From contig WJKZ01000205.1 in assembly GCA_014728785.1 (NCBI GenBank), positions 1-7,937 of the forward strand: DNA of 7,937 nucleotides. Reading direction: 5' to 3'. The position numbers and the translations under genes are program-made. Positions 1 to 4,914 of this stretch are shown piece by piece; position 1 is the first letter of the stretch, and every line of letters starts with the position of its first letter. Source of the stretch: Candidatus Omnitrophota bacterium. GTDB taxonomy: Bacteria; Omnitrophota; Gorgyraeia; Duberdicusellales; 4484-171. A model generated the notes under the pieces. The model was not told the origin of the DNA, did not search any database, and saw nothing but the letters and a program-made list of their open reading frames with translations.

Positions 1-521
1 AAGATTATATTGAATTTACCAAAAAGGTGAGCGAGAGCAGATTTTCCCAAAATCTTTTATCGCTTAGCCAGGGTGAAGTTATTAACCTTCAAGCTCCTTT
101 AGGCAATTGTATTCTAAAAGAGGAATATGAAAAAATCAGTTTTCTCATAGGAGGTATAGGCATAACTCCTGTAATTTCAATTATAGAATATATTTTCGAT
201 AATAAACTCAATATTGATACCGTTTTATTTTACTCTAACAGAACCCCTCAAGACATAGCTTTTAAGGATAGACTTGATGAATGGTCCGGTAATGAGAATA
301 TAAAAGTCTACCATACTATAACCGATTGCAAAACCGAGGAGTGCGATTATATTCGGGACCGTATTAATGAAAGTCTGCTTAAAGATAAGGTTAAAGACTG
401 GCCGGAGAGAATTATATTTATTTTCGGACCTCCGTCGATGGTAAAAGCTATGGAAAGACTCTGTCCCGGCCTGGGCTGTAAAAATAAAAATATAAAAACC
501 GAAAACTTCGTAGGATATTAA
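1..521 (+). CDS. FAD/NAD(P)-binding oxidoreductase, ferredoxin-NADP reductase family (5' truncated)
   Basis: This is the C-terminal part of a flavoprotein that moves electrons between NAD(P)H and a one-electron carrier through FAD. The frame is open from base 3 to the left edge, so the real start lies outside the window; the in-frame GTG at 27 is internal. Seen in order: the end of the FAD-binding barrel, including an APLGN stretch; the nucleotide-binding glycine motif GGIGITP at bases 150-170; a GPPSMV motif from base 426, which in this family lies in the nicotinamide pocket; and the C-terminal ENFVGY, an FNR-like aromatic terminus. Family membership is clear; the exact partner is not. It sits 93 bases before rubrerythrin and about 2.2 kb before rubredoxin, so a role as NAD(P)H:rubredoxin reductase is a reasonable inference. 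Other FNR-family roles (hydrogenase or sulfite reductase subunit, ferredoxin reductase) are possible. The missing N-terminus prevents checking for extra domains. Confidence 0.85.
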   Translation, partial: DYIEFTKKVSESRFSQNLLSLSQGEVINLQAPLGNCILKEEYEKISFLIGGIGITPVISIIEYIFDNKLNIDTVLFYSNRTPQDIAFKDRLDEWSGNENIKVYHTITDCKTEECDYIRDRINESLLKDKVKDWPERIIFIFGPPSMVKAMERLCPGLGCKNKNIKTENFVGY

Positions 522-539
522 GCAATCGATATAGTAAAC

Positions 540-555
540 GTTATTTCTTAATAAC
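540..555. promoter_or_regulatory. Perfect 6+6 inverted repeat upstream of rubrerythrin
   Basis: GTTATT and AATAAC flank a 4-base spacer (TCTT), 60 bases before the rubrerythrin start and 18 bases after the preceding stop. It could be an operator for a dimeric regulator or a weak stem after the FNR-type gene. It does not match the classical 7-1-7 PerR box closely, and in AT-rich DNA such a repeat can arise by chance. A possible -10-like TAATAAT lies just downstream (572-578), without a convincing -35. Confidence 0.25.
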
Positions 556-600
556 TTTAGGTAATGCATTTTAATAATAGACATTGTGCTTTAACCTTAG

Positions 601-610
601 GGAAGGAGGA
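601..610 (+). promoter_or_regulatory. Ribosome binding site that fixes the rubrerythrin start at 615
   Basis: GGAAGGAGGA lies about 5 bases before the ATG at 615. No comparable site precedes the alternative ATG at 564, whose extra 17 residues do not resemble the rubrerythrin family N-terminus. Confidence 0.85.
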
Positions 611-614
611 GGAT

Positions 615-1118
615 ATGAATAAAATTACCAGGGAGAATATTGAAAATGCATTCGCAGGCGAATCCAAAGCGCATATGCGCTATCTGATATTTTCTGAAGT
701 TGCAGAAAAAGAAGGCCGTCCTAATATCGCCCGGTTGTTTAAAGCCATAGCCTATGCTGAAAGAGTTCACGCGGGAAATCATCTTAAGGTTTTGGGCGGA
801 ATCAGAGATACAGGTGAAAATTTAAAAATTGCTATAAAAGGAGAAGATTATGAGGTGGAGGAGATGTATCCTGCCTACAACAACCAGGCTAAACTGCAGG
901 GAGAAAAAGAGGCTCAAAAATCCACTTACTACGCTCTGGAAGCAGAAAAAATACATTCCCGCATGTACAGCCAGGCCGGCAAAATTAATTCCGGCGGCCG
1001 GGATATAGATTTGGGCAAAGTATATATTTGCCCTGTTTGCGGATATACCGTAAGCGAAGACGCCCCTGATTATTGTCCGGTTTGCGGAGTAAAAAAAGAA
1101 ATGTTTAAGGAATTTTAG
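615..1118 (+). CDS. rbr: Rubrerythrin
   Basis: Cytoplasmic non-haem iron peroxidase that reduces H2O2 to water with electrons from rubredoxin, a main peroxide defence of anaerobes. The 167-residue product has the canonical two-domain layout. Residues 1-125 form a four-helix ferritin-like diiron domain with E16, the E49-x2-H52 pair, acidic residues near 80-83 and 97, and the E111-x2-H114 pair. Residues 135-167 form a rubredoxin-like domain with C139-x2-C142 and C154-x2-C157. The short 11-residue gap between the two cysteine pairs is the rubrerythrin type, not the rubredoxin type. The ATG at 615 is chosen over the longer in-frame ATG at 564: it follows an excellent GGAAGGAGG at 601-609, and the protein then begins at the usual rubrerythrin N-terminus. 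It is followed 22 bases later by a Nfu-type gene. The AT-rich leader (522-614) may hold the promoter. Identification is firm. Confidence 0.96.
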   Translation: MNKITRENIENAFAGESKAHMRYLIFSEVAEKEGRPNIARLFKAIAYAERVHAGNHLKVLGGIRDTGENLKIAIKGEDYEVEEMYPAYNNQAKLQGEKEAQKSTYYALEAEKIHSRMYSQAGKINSGGRDIDLGKVYICPVCGYTVSEDAPDYCPVCGVKKEMFKEF

Positions 1119-1140
1119 AACACAAAAAGCGGAGGTTAAA

Positions 1141-1368
1141 ATGATAAAAGAAAAGGTAGAAAAGACGCTGGGGGAAATAAGACCTGCTCTTCAGGCCGAC
1201 GGAGGAGATGTGGAATTGGTAGACGTAAAGGAGGACGGGACAGTACAGCTACGTCTTACCGGGGCATGCGGAGGATGCCCGATGAGTACCTACACATTGA
1301 AGATGGGTATAGAGCAGAAGTTGAAAGAGAAGATCCCGGAAGTAAAAGAGGTAGAGCAGGTTTTTTAA
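1141..1368 (+). CDS. NifU-like C-terminal domain protein (Nfu-type Fe-S cluster scaffold)
   Basis: A 75-residue stand-alone Nfu domain. The family carries or transfers [4Fe-4S] clusters to apo-proteins, usually with two monomers sharing one cluster through a CxxC motif. The family signature is plain: an N-terminal helix ending in the R14-P-A-L-Q-A-D-G-G-D23 stretch, a central beta section, and G-A-C43-G-G-C46-P-M as the cluster site. It lacks the IscU-like and ferredoxin domains of full NifU and the degenerate N-terminal domain of NfuA; such single-domain forms are common in anaerobes. GGAGG at 1131-1135 precedes the ATG by 5 bases. It lies 22 bases after rubrerythrin, so the two are probably co-transcribed, which suggests repair of iron-sulfur proteins during oxidative stress. 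Its client proteins cannot be told from sequence. Confidence 0.93.
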   Translation: MIKEKVEKTLGEIRPALQADGGDVELVDVKEDGTVQLRLTGACGGCPMSTYTLKMGIEQKLKEKIPEVKEVEQVF

Positions 1369-1471
1369 GGATAATTTAATTTCCGGCATCTTTGGTTACA
1401 ATAAAACGGATAAAAAATGAAAAGAGACCTTAAGCGGCCGGTTTTGTTTAAGAATAAGATGGGGTGAAATT

Positions 1472-1606
1472 ATGAGAAAAAGAAAGAAAGCAAAGGAAAA
1501 GACATACGTTTGTCTTGTCTGCGGTAAAAAGAAAAAATCAGATAAAAAGGTAAAGTGCTGTTCCAGAGAAATGGTGTCTGAAGATAAAGGTAACTGGAAC
1601 AGTTAA
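1472..1606 (+). CDS. Small basic four-cysteine protein, desulforedoxin-like
   Basis: A 44-residue reading frame lies in the gap between the Nfu-type and PfpI-type genes. The first ten residues are strongly basic (R2, K3, R4, K5, K6, K8, K10). The core is Y12-V-C14-L-V-C17-G, a lysine-rich loop (K19-K22 and on), then V-K-C29-C30-S-R-E-M34-V. The CxxC plus adjacent CC order, followed by an E/D-M-V step, matches the desulforedoxin fold and the N-terminal domain of desulfoferrodoxin, where four Cys hold one Fe. The loop between the pairs is 11 residues here versus 15 in classical desulforedoxin. GGTGA at 1463-1467 can act as a moderate Shine-Dalgarno, 4 bases before the ATG. Its neighbourhood of redox iron proteins supports an iron or zinc site. 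The very basic character leaves a nucleic-acid-binding zinc ribbon as an alternative. It is not annotated by length-limited ORF calling, and no function is proven. Confidence 0.62.
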   Translation: MRKRKKAKEKTYVCLVCGKKKKSDKKVKCCSREMVSEDKGNWNS

Positions 1607-1632
1607 GAATGTAACCGGTGAGAGTAGAGGGA

Positions 1633-1683
1633 GAAAAACATCGTTTCTAACGGTTTTTCCTAGCCGGCATAACGGGAAAAATC
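1633..1683 (+). promoter_or_regulatory. Leader with two mutually exclusive hairpins before the PfpI-type gene
   Basis: Hairpin A pairs 1633-1639 (GAAAAAC) with 1653-1659 (GTTTTTC) and, inside that, CGTT (1642-1645) with AACG (1649-1652) around a TCT loop, leaving a 2-base AT bulge. Hairpin B pairs 1652-1660 (GGTTTTTCC) with 1675-1683 (GGAAAAATC), with one G-U pair. Both use 1652-1659, so only one can form at a time. Hairpin B ends 5 bases before the ribosome binding site AGGAGG (1689-1694) of the PfpI-type gene. There is no U-tract typical of an intrinsic terminator. The geometry is visible; any regulatory action on the downstream operon is inference. Confidence 0.35.
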
Positions 1684-1699
1684 AAGTCAGGAGGATAAT

Positions 1700-2215
1700 A
1701 TGAGCAAAGTTGCCATTTTATTAGAAGACTATTATCAGGTCCTGGAGGTATGGTATCCTTATTTGCGTTTACGCGAAGACGGCATAAAACCTCTTTTTGT
1801 AGGCACAGGCAAAGGTAATTATAAGAGCAAAGAAGGCTATCCCGCCAGAGAAGATATCGCTATAGATAATGTTGAAAGAGGGGATTTTTCCGGCGTGATT
1901 GTGCCGGGAGGATATGCTCCGGATATTTTGAGGAGATACCCGAAAGTTAATGAGTTTGTGAAAGTTATGGACGGAGAAGGTAAGTTAGTAGCTTCAATAT
2001 GCCACGGAGGCTGGGTTTTGGTTTCCAGCGGTATATTAAAAGGGAGAACCTTAACAGGGTTTTTTGCCATAAAAGATGATTTAATAGGAGCAGGGGCCGA
2101 GTATGTTGATAAGGAGGTCGTGGTGGATAAAAATCTCATAACTTCCCGTAATCCTTATGACCTGACTGCTTTCTGCACCGAGATTGTAAAATTTCTTAAG
2201 GAGGCAAGGAAATGA
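1700..2215 (+). CDS. DJ-1/PfpI family protein
   Basis: A 171-residue single-domain member of the DJ-1/PfpI superfamily (glutamine-amidotransferase-like fold). Relatives are described as intracellular proteases, chaperones, glyoxalases or deglycases, and many are induced by oxidative stress. Seen: the buried-strand start V4-A-I-L-L, an acidic E16 in the VLEVWYP helix, the V-P-G-G-Y elbow at 68-72, and the nucleophile elbow A-S-I-C101-H102-G-G with the Cys-His pair conserved in PfpI proteins. These are followed by the family blocks I124-K-D-D and S149-R-N-P-Y-D. Length is as expected for PfpI (about 166-180). AGGAGG at 1689-1694 gives a clear start. The stop overlaps the next ATG by four bases (ATGA), so translation is probably coupled to the ferritin-like gene. 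It begins the redox operon of 1700-4830. The exact biochemical activity cannot be decided; peptidase names in this family are often misleading. Confidence 0.9.
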   Translation: MSKVAILLEDYYQVLEVWYPYLRLREDGIKPLFVGTGKGNYKSKEGYPAREDIAIDNVERGDFSGVIVPGGYAPDILRRYPKVNEFVKVMDGEGKLVASICHGGWVLVSSGILKGRTLTGFFAIKDDLIGAGAEYVDKEVVVDKNLITSRNPYDLTAFCTEIVKFLKEARK

Positions 2216-2712
2216 GGATAGAAGAAAGAGACGGTAAGTTTGTAATTACTTCTTTTGACGAAATCGAAGCCTACAAGATAGCCTGTAATATCGAAAAGGA
2301 GGGAATACATTTCTATAAGAAAATAGCCGAAAAATCTTATGATGCGGGTATAAGAGAAGTCCTTGATTTTTTGATAGAAGAAGAGCTGAAGCATCTTAAA
2401 TTTTTTGAAAACAGGCTTTATGACTTAAGACAAGACGAAGATGATTACGCCGAGAACAACGATCTTATCGAGAGTCTGGATTTAGGTATATTCCAGCCCT
2501 ATAAAAGCATGGATGATTTAGAGAAGGTGCTTCTGCAGAAAAGTAAAGCCTTAAGCCTGGGTATCAGGGTAGAGCAGAGATCTATAAGTTTTTACAAAGC
2601 CTGCAAAGATAAGGTTTCCGTACCGGAAGTAAAAGAAGAGTTAGAAAACATTATTGGAGAAGAAGAAAAGCACAAAGAAAAACTAAAGAATCTTCTTACC
2701 AAAAGCAATTAA
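2212..2712 (+). CDS. Ferritin-like diiron domain protein, rubrerythrin-like without rubredoxin domain (copy 1)
   Basis: A 166-residue, mostly helical protein of the rubrerythrin/ferritin-like superfamily (COG1633-like). The four-helix diiron signature is visible: helix A with E28/E30 in the IEKEGIHFY segment, helix B with E58-x2-H61 in [10 protein letters not shown], helix C with E121 in [10 protein letters not shown], and helix D with E151-x2-H154 in EEEKHKEKL. This repeated E then ExxH arrangement is how such proteins hold two irons that react with peroxide or O2. Unlike the rubrerythrin at 615, it has no Cys4 rubredoxin tail, so electrons would have to come from a separate carrier; rubredoxin is the very next gene, 13 bases on. 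AAGGAGG at 2198-2204 lies inside the end of the PfpI gene, and the start codon overlaps that gene's stop. Peroxidase, oxidase or iron-storage roles are all possible; the fold call is firm and the activity is inferred. Confidence 0.85.
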   Translation: MRIEERDGKFVITSFDEIEAYKIACNIEKEGIHFYKKIAEKSYDAGIREVLDFLIEEELKHLKFFENRLYDLRQDEDDYAENNDLIESLDLGIFQPYKSMDDLEKVLLQKSKALSLGIRVEQRSISFYKACKDKVSVPEVKEELENIIGEEEKHKEKLKNLLTKSN

Positions 2713-2725
2713 AGGAGGTAAATTT

Positions 2726-2887
2726 ATGAATAAATACAGATGTAATATTTGCGGTTATATTTATGACCCTGCCGAGGGCGATATTGACAACGGTATAGAT
2801 GCGGGTACCCCTTTTGAGAAGTTGCCAGATTCCTGGGTATGTCCTGAGTGCGGTGTTTCTAAAGAGGAATTCAGCAAAGTCGAATAA
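2726..2887 (+). CDS. rub: Rubredoxin
   Basis: A 53-residue cytoplasmic electron carrier with one Fe held by four cysteines. The two knuckles are C6-x2-C9-G-Y and C39-P-x-C42-G, separated by 29 residues, exactly the rubredoxin type. The conserved core is also present: Y4, Y11, Y13-D-P and the D-x-G-I-x-A-G-T-P-F block around 21-30, L33-P-D-S-W37, and C-terminal F49. A near-perfect AAAGGAGGT at 2711-2719 precedes the ATG. It follows the first ferritin-like gene by 13 bases and precedes the flavodiiron gene by 14. Rubredoxin next to a flavodiiron enzyme is a well-known pairing, in which rubredoxin is the direct donor for O2 or NO reduction. Here it may also serve rubrerythrin and the two ferritin-like proteins. 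The gene is short enough to be missed by length-filtered ORF calling. Identification is firm. Confidence 0.97.
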   Translation: MNKYRCNICGYIYDPAEGDIDNGIDAGTPFEKLPDSWVCPECGVSKEEFSKVE

Positions 2888-2901
2888 AATAAGCAAGGAC
2901 T

Positions 2902-4077
2902 ATGTCCAGAATCAAAGAAGATGTATACTGGGTGGGTTATCTGGATTGGGGCTTGAGGAATTTCCATGGTTACTCAACTCCCCACGGCTCTACTTACAAT
3001 GCTTACCTGATAGATGATGAGTTGCCCGTCCTTGTTGATACGGTAAAATATTATGGTTTCCAGGATTTGCTTGAGGGCATAAGAAGGATAACAGACCCTT
3101 CCCGCATAAAATACATTATTTCCAATCACACCGAGATGGATCATTCCGGCTCGATAGAACGCCTTCTTCAATTTTGTCCTGAAGCAGAAATAGTATGTTC
3201 TTCGAAAGGAAAGGAAGGTTTGTTAAAGCATTTCAAAAAGAACTGGAAATTTAAGGTAGTAGGAGCAGGAGATAGCCTGAATCTCGGAAAAAGAAAACTC
3301 ACCTTTCTGCCTGTTCCAATGGTGCACTGGCCCGATTCGATGCTGACTTATTCATCTTATGATAAAATTTTGTTTTCTAACGATGCTTTTGGGCAACACT
3401 ACGCATGCTCTCGGCGTTTTGCCAAAGAGGCGGGTATAGATATAATTTTCAGGGAAGCCGCCAAGTATTATGCAAATATTGTTATGCCTTACGGCAGCCA
3501 GGTTGAAAAAGCTTTAGATAGCCTTTCTTCTCTGGATGTCGATATGATTTGTCCTTCCCACGGCCTTATATGGAAGGAAAAACAAAATATTAACAAAATC
3601 ATCAATCTCTACAGAAAATGGGCCGGCCATTCTGCGGATAAAAAAGCGGTTATTATCTACGATACAATGTGGAATTCAACCAAGAAAATATCAGATAAAT
3701 TATTCCGGCTACTGCATAATGACCACGGTATCGATACTGCTGTCATAGACTTAAGTACCACTCATATATCTGAGGCTGTGACTGCCGTAATGGAATCACG
3801 CATAGTTCTCATAGGGAGCCCGGTATTAAACAATGGAGTTTTTCCCAGTGTAGGTAAGTTTCTGATTTATCTTAAAGGGTTAAAGCCTAAAAATAAACTG
3901 GGAATGGCCTTTGGTTCTTACGGATGGAACATTTTCGCTTTCAAAGAATTAGAGAATTTTATGAAAGATTGCGGCATAGAGATTTTAGGCGAAGGTAAAT
4001 ATTTTAATTATATACCTTCAGATGAGGATTTATCTTCCCTTGCGCATCCGGTACGAGATTTGGCCGAAAGTTTATGA
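2902..4077 (+). CDS. A-type flavodiiron protein (rubredoxin:oxygen/nitric oxide oxidoreductase)
   Basis: A 391-residue cytoplasmic enzyme that reduces O2 to water and/or NO to N2O with electrons from rubredoxin (Roo/FprA class). The N-terminal metallo-beta-lactamase-like domain (about 1-245) holds the whole diiron site: H76-x-E78-x-D80-H81, H142, D161 and H220, with spacing close to the family pattern, so the site looks active. The C-terminal flavodoxin domain (about 247-391) starts with V250-I-I-Y-D and the FMN-phosphate loop T255-M-W-N-S-T260. It has the S-P-V-L-N-N flavin-loop region near 330 and the G-S-Y-G-W-N loop further on. No extra rubredoxin or reductase domain is fused, so this is the basic two-domain class A. 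The ribosome site AAGGA (2895-2899) is only 2 bases from the ATG, a tight spacing. The N-terminal I-K-E-D-V-Y-W-V-G is nonetheless the normal start for the family. Preference for O2 or NO cannot be read from sequence. Confidence 0.96.
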   Translation: MSRIKEDVYWVGYLDWGLRNFHGYSTPHGSTYNAYLIDDELPVLVDTVKYYGFQDLLEGIRRITDPSRIKYIISNHTEMDHSGSIERLLQFCPEAEIVCSSKGKEGLLKHFKKNWKFKVVGAGDSLNLGKRKLTFLPVPMVHWPDSMLTYSSYDKILFSNDAFGQHYACSRRFAKEAGIDIIFREAAKYYANIVMPYGSQVEKALDSLSSLDVDMICPSHGLIWKEKQNINKIINLYRKWAGHSADKKAVIIYDTMWNSTKKISDKLFRLLHNDHGIDTAVIDLSTTHISEAVTAVMESRIVLIGSPVLNNGVFPSVGKFLIYLKGLKPKNKLGMAFGSYGWNIFAFKELENFMKDCGIEILGEGKYFNYIPSDEDLSSLAHPVRDLAESL

Positions 4078-4108
4078 AGGTACGGCTTAAAAAAAAGGAG
4101 GTTTAGAG

Positions 4109-4597
4109 GTGGAAAATTACGGCCCCCGGGAAATAGTGGGGATAGCGGTAAATGTAGAGAAAGCCGGAATCGGACTTTACGGAGAATTAGAGAAAAGAGC
4201 CGGCAACAACAAGGTCAGAGAAATTTGGAATTATCTTAGACTTCAGGAGGAAAATCACAAAAGGATGTTTGAAAATCTTCTTAAGGATTTGCCGGAATCC
4301 CCGGTTTATGAAGTCAAAAGCGGGGAATACGAGACTTACTTAAGAGCTATAGCTTCGAATTATGTATTTACCCTGGAACTCATAGAAGAAAAGAAGAGAG
4401 AGTTGTTCTCTTCAGATTTAGAAGCCGTGGATTTTGGAATTTATATAGAGAAGGAGTCTATTTTAACCTATTCTGCCTTAAAAGAGTATCTGGAGACAAA
4501 AACGGGGCCGGTTCTGGAAAATATAATAAGAGAAGAGAAGCGGCATTTAGCCGATCTCACGCTGCTCAAAGAGGAACTAAAAAAAGGAGGAGAATAA
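4109..4597 (+). CDS. Ferritin-like diiron domain protein, rubrerythrin-like without rubredoxin domain (copy 2)
   Basis: A 162-residue helical protein, a distant paralogue of the product at 2212 with similar length and the same four-helix diiron plan: E17 in the NVEKAG segment, E47-x2-H50 in LQEENHKRMF, E114 in YIEKESILTY and E143-x2-H146 in REEKRHLADL. Ferritin-like family membership is clear from the doubled E plus ExxH pattern; low overall similarity to copy 1 suggests old divergence rather than recent duplication. It has no cysteine tail. Translation starts at a GTG 7 bases after GGAGG (4097-4101), the only GTG start among complete genes here. It follows the flavodiiron gene by 31 bases, and its stop codon overlaps the start of the glutaredoxin-like gene by one base, so it is within the operon. 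It probably reacts with peroxide or O2, or handles iron, using rubredoxin as donor; this is inference. Confidence 0.83.
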   Translation: MENYGPREIVGIAVNVEKAGIGLYGELEKRAGNNKVREIWNYLRLQEENHKRMFENLLKDLPESPVYEVKSGEYETYLRAIASNYVFTLELIEEKKRELFSSDLEAVDFGIYIEKESILTYSALKEYLETKTGPVLENIIREEKRHLADLTLLKEELKKGGE

Positions 4598-4830
4598 TGG
4601 AAGTTAAAGTTTTTTCTACACCAACCTGTCCATATTGCAAAATGGCCAAAGAGTACCTTTCTTCCAAAGGGGTTGAATTTAAAGATATTGATGTCTCCGG
4701 CGATGAATCTGCATCCGAGGAGATGGTTAATATATCAGGACAGATGGGGGTGCCGGTTATTGTAATTGACGGCGAGCCGGTAGTGGGTTTCGATAAATCA
4801 AAGATAGATTCTCTCATCGCAGGCTCATAA
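4597..4830 (+). CDS. Glutaredoxin-like / NrdH-type thiol oxidoreductase
   Basis: A 77-residue thioredoxin-fold protein. Seen: the first strand V3-K-V-F, the redox motif C11-P-Y-C14 after T8-P-T, the cis-proline loop G51-V-P53-V-I, and the G64-F-D66 turn before the last helix. Length and motifs fit the small bacterial glutaredoxin/NrdH group, including the Uxx-star glutaredoxin-like subgroup of anaerobes, where the first active-site residue is sometimes selenocysteine; here it is an ordinary TGT cysteine. It would reduce protein disulfides or mixed disulfides, with thioredoxin reductase or a low-molecular thiol as donor. GGAGG at 4586-4590 lies within the preceding gene, and the ATG overlaps that gene's stop by one base (TAATG), implying coupled translation. 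It closes the oxidative-stress operon. The electron donor and targets are unknown. Confidence 0.9.
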   Translation: MEVKVFSTPTCPYCKMAKEYLSSKGVEFKDIDVSGDESASEEMVNISGQMGVPVIVIDGEPVVGFDKSKIDSLIAGS

Positions 4831-4914
4831 AAGTTCGGCCTTCATAATTTATTTTTTAAAAAAATATTAGATACGGTACCTTATAAAAATTTGTATAAAA
4901 GATTGGCAGAATAA
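4831..4914. other. AT-rich gap between redox operon and exporter gene
   Basis: 84 bases, very AT-rich, with the self-complementary run A-T6-A7-T at 4851-4865 and TATAAA-like hexamers at 4882-4887 and 4894-4899. I see no GC-rich stem followed by a T-run and so no convincing terminator, and no -35 box at proper spacing. This is the most natural place for a promoter of the exporter unit, but the sequence does not show one clearly. No Shine-Dalgarno precedes the ATG at 4915. Confidence 0.4.

Noticed and set aside
27..521. Complete gene starting at GTG 27
   Set aside because: The frame stays open to base 3, the upstream residues continue the FAD-binding domain, and there is no ribosome site; it is an internal codon of a truncated gene.
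564..614. Longer N-terminus for rubrerythrin starting at ATG 564
   Set aside because: The extra 17 residues do not resemble the family, no ribosome site precedes 564, and GGAAGGAGG lies right before the ATG at 615.
1417..1467. 16-codon leader peptide upstream of the desulforedoxin-like gene
   Set aside because: No good ribosome site, no regulatory codon run and no family signal; a frame this short is expected by chance. Its stop lies over the next gene's presumed ribosome site, which is interesting only if conserved.
4627..4638. Selenocysteine in the glutaredoxin-like active site
   Set aside because: The subgroup can use selenocysteine, but the motif here is coded by TGT and TGC with no in-frame TGA, so it is an ordinary CPYC.
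4841..4870. Intrinsic terminator after the glutaredoxin-like gene
   Set aside because: There is a T-rich run, but the only stem in front is about 3 bp, and the A-T6-A7-T palindrome has no loop or GC content; more likely an AT-rich spacer.
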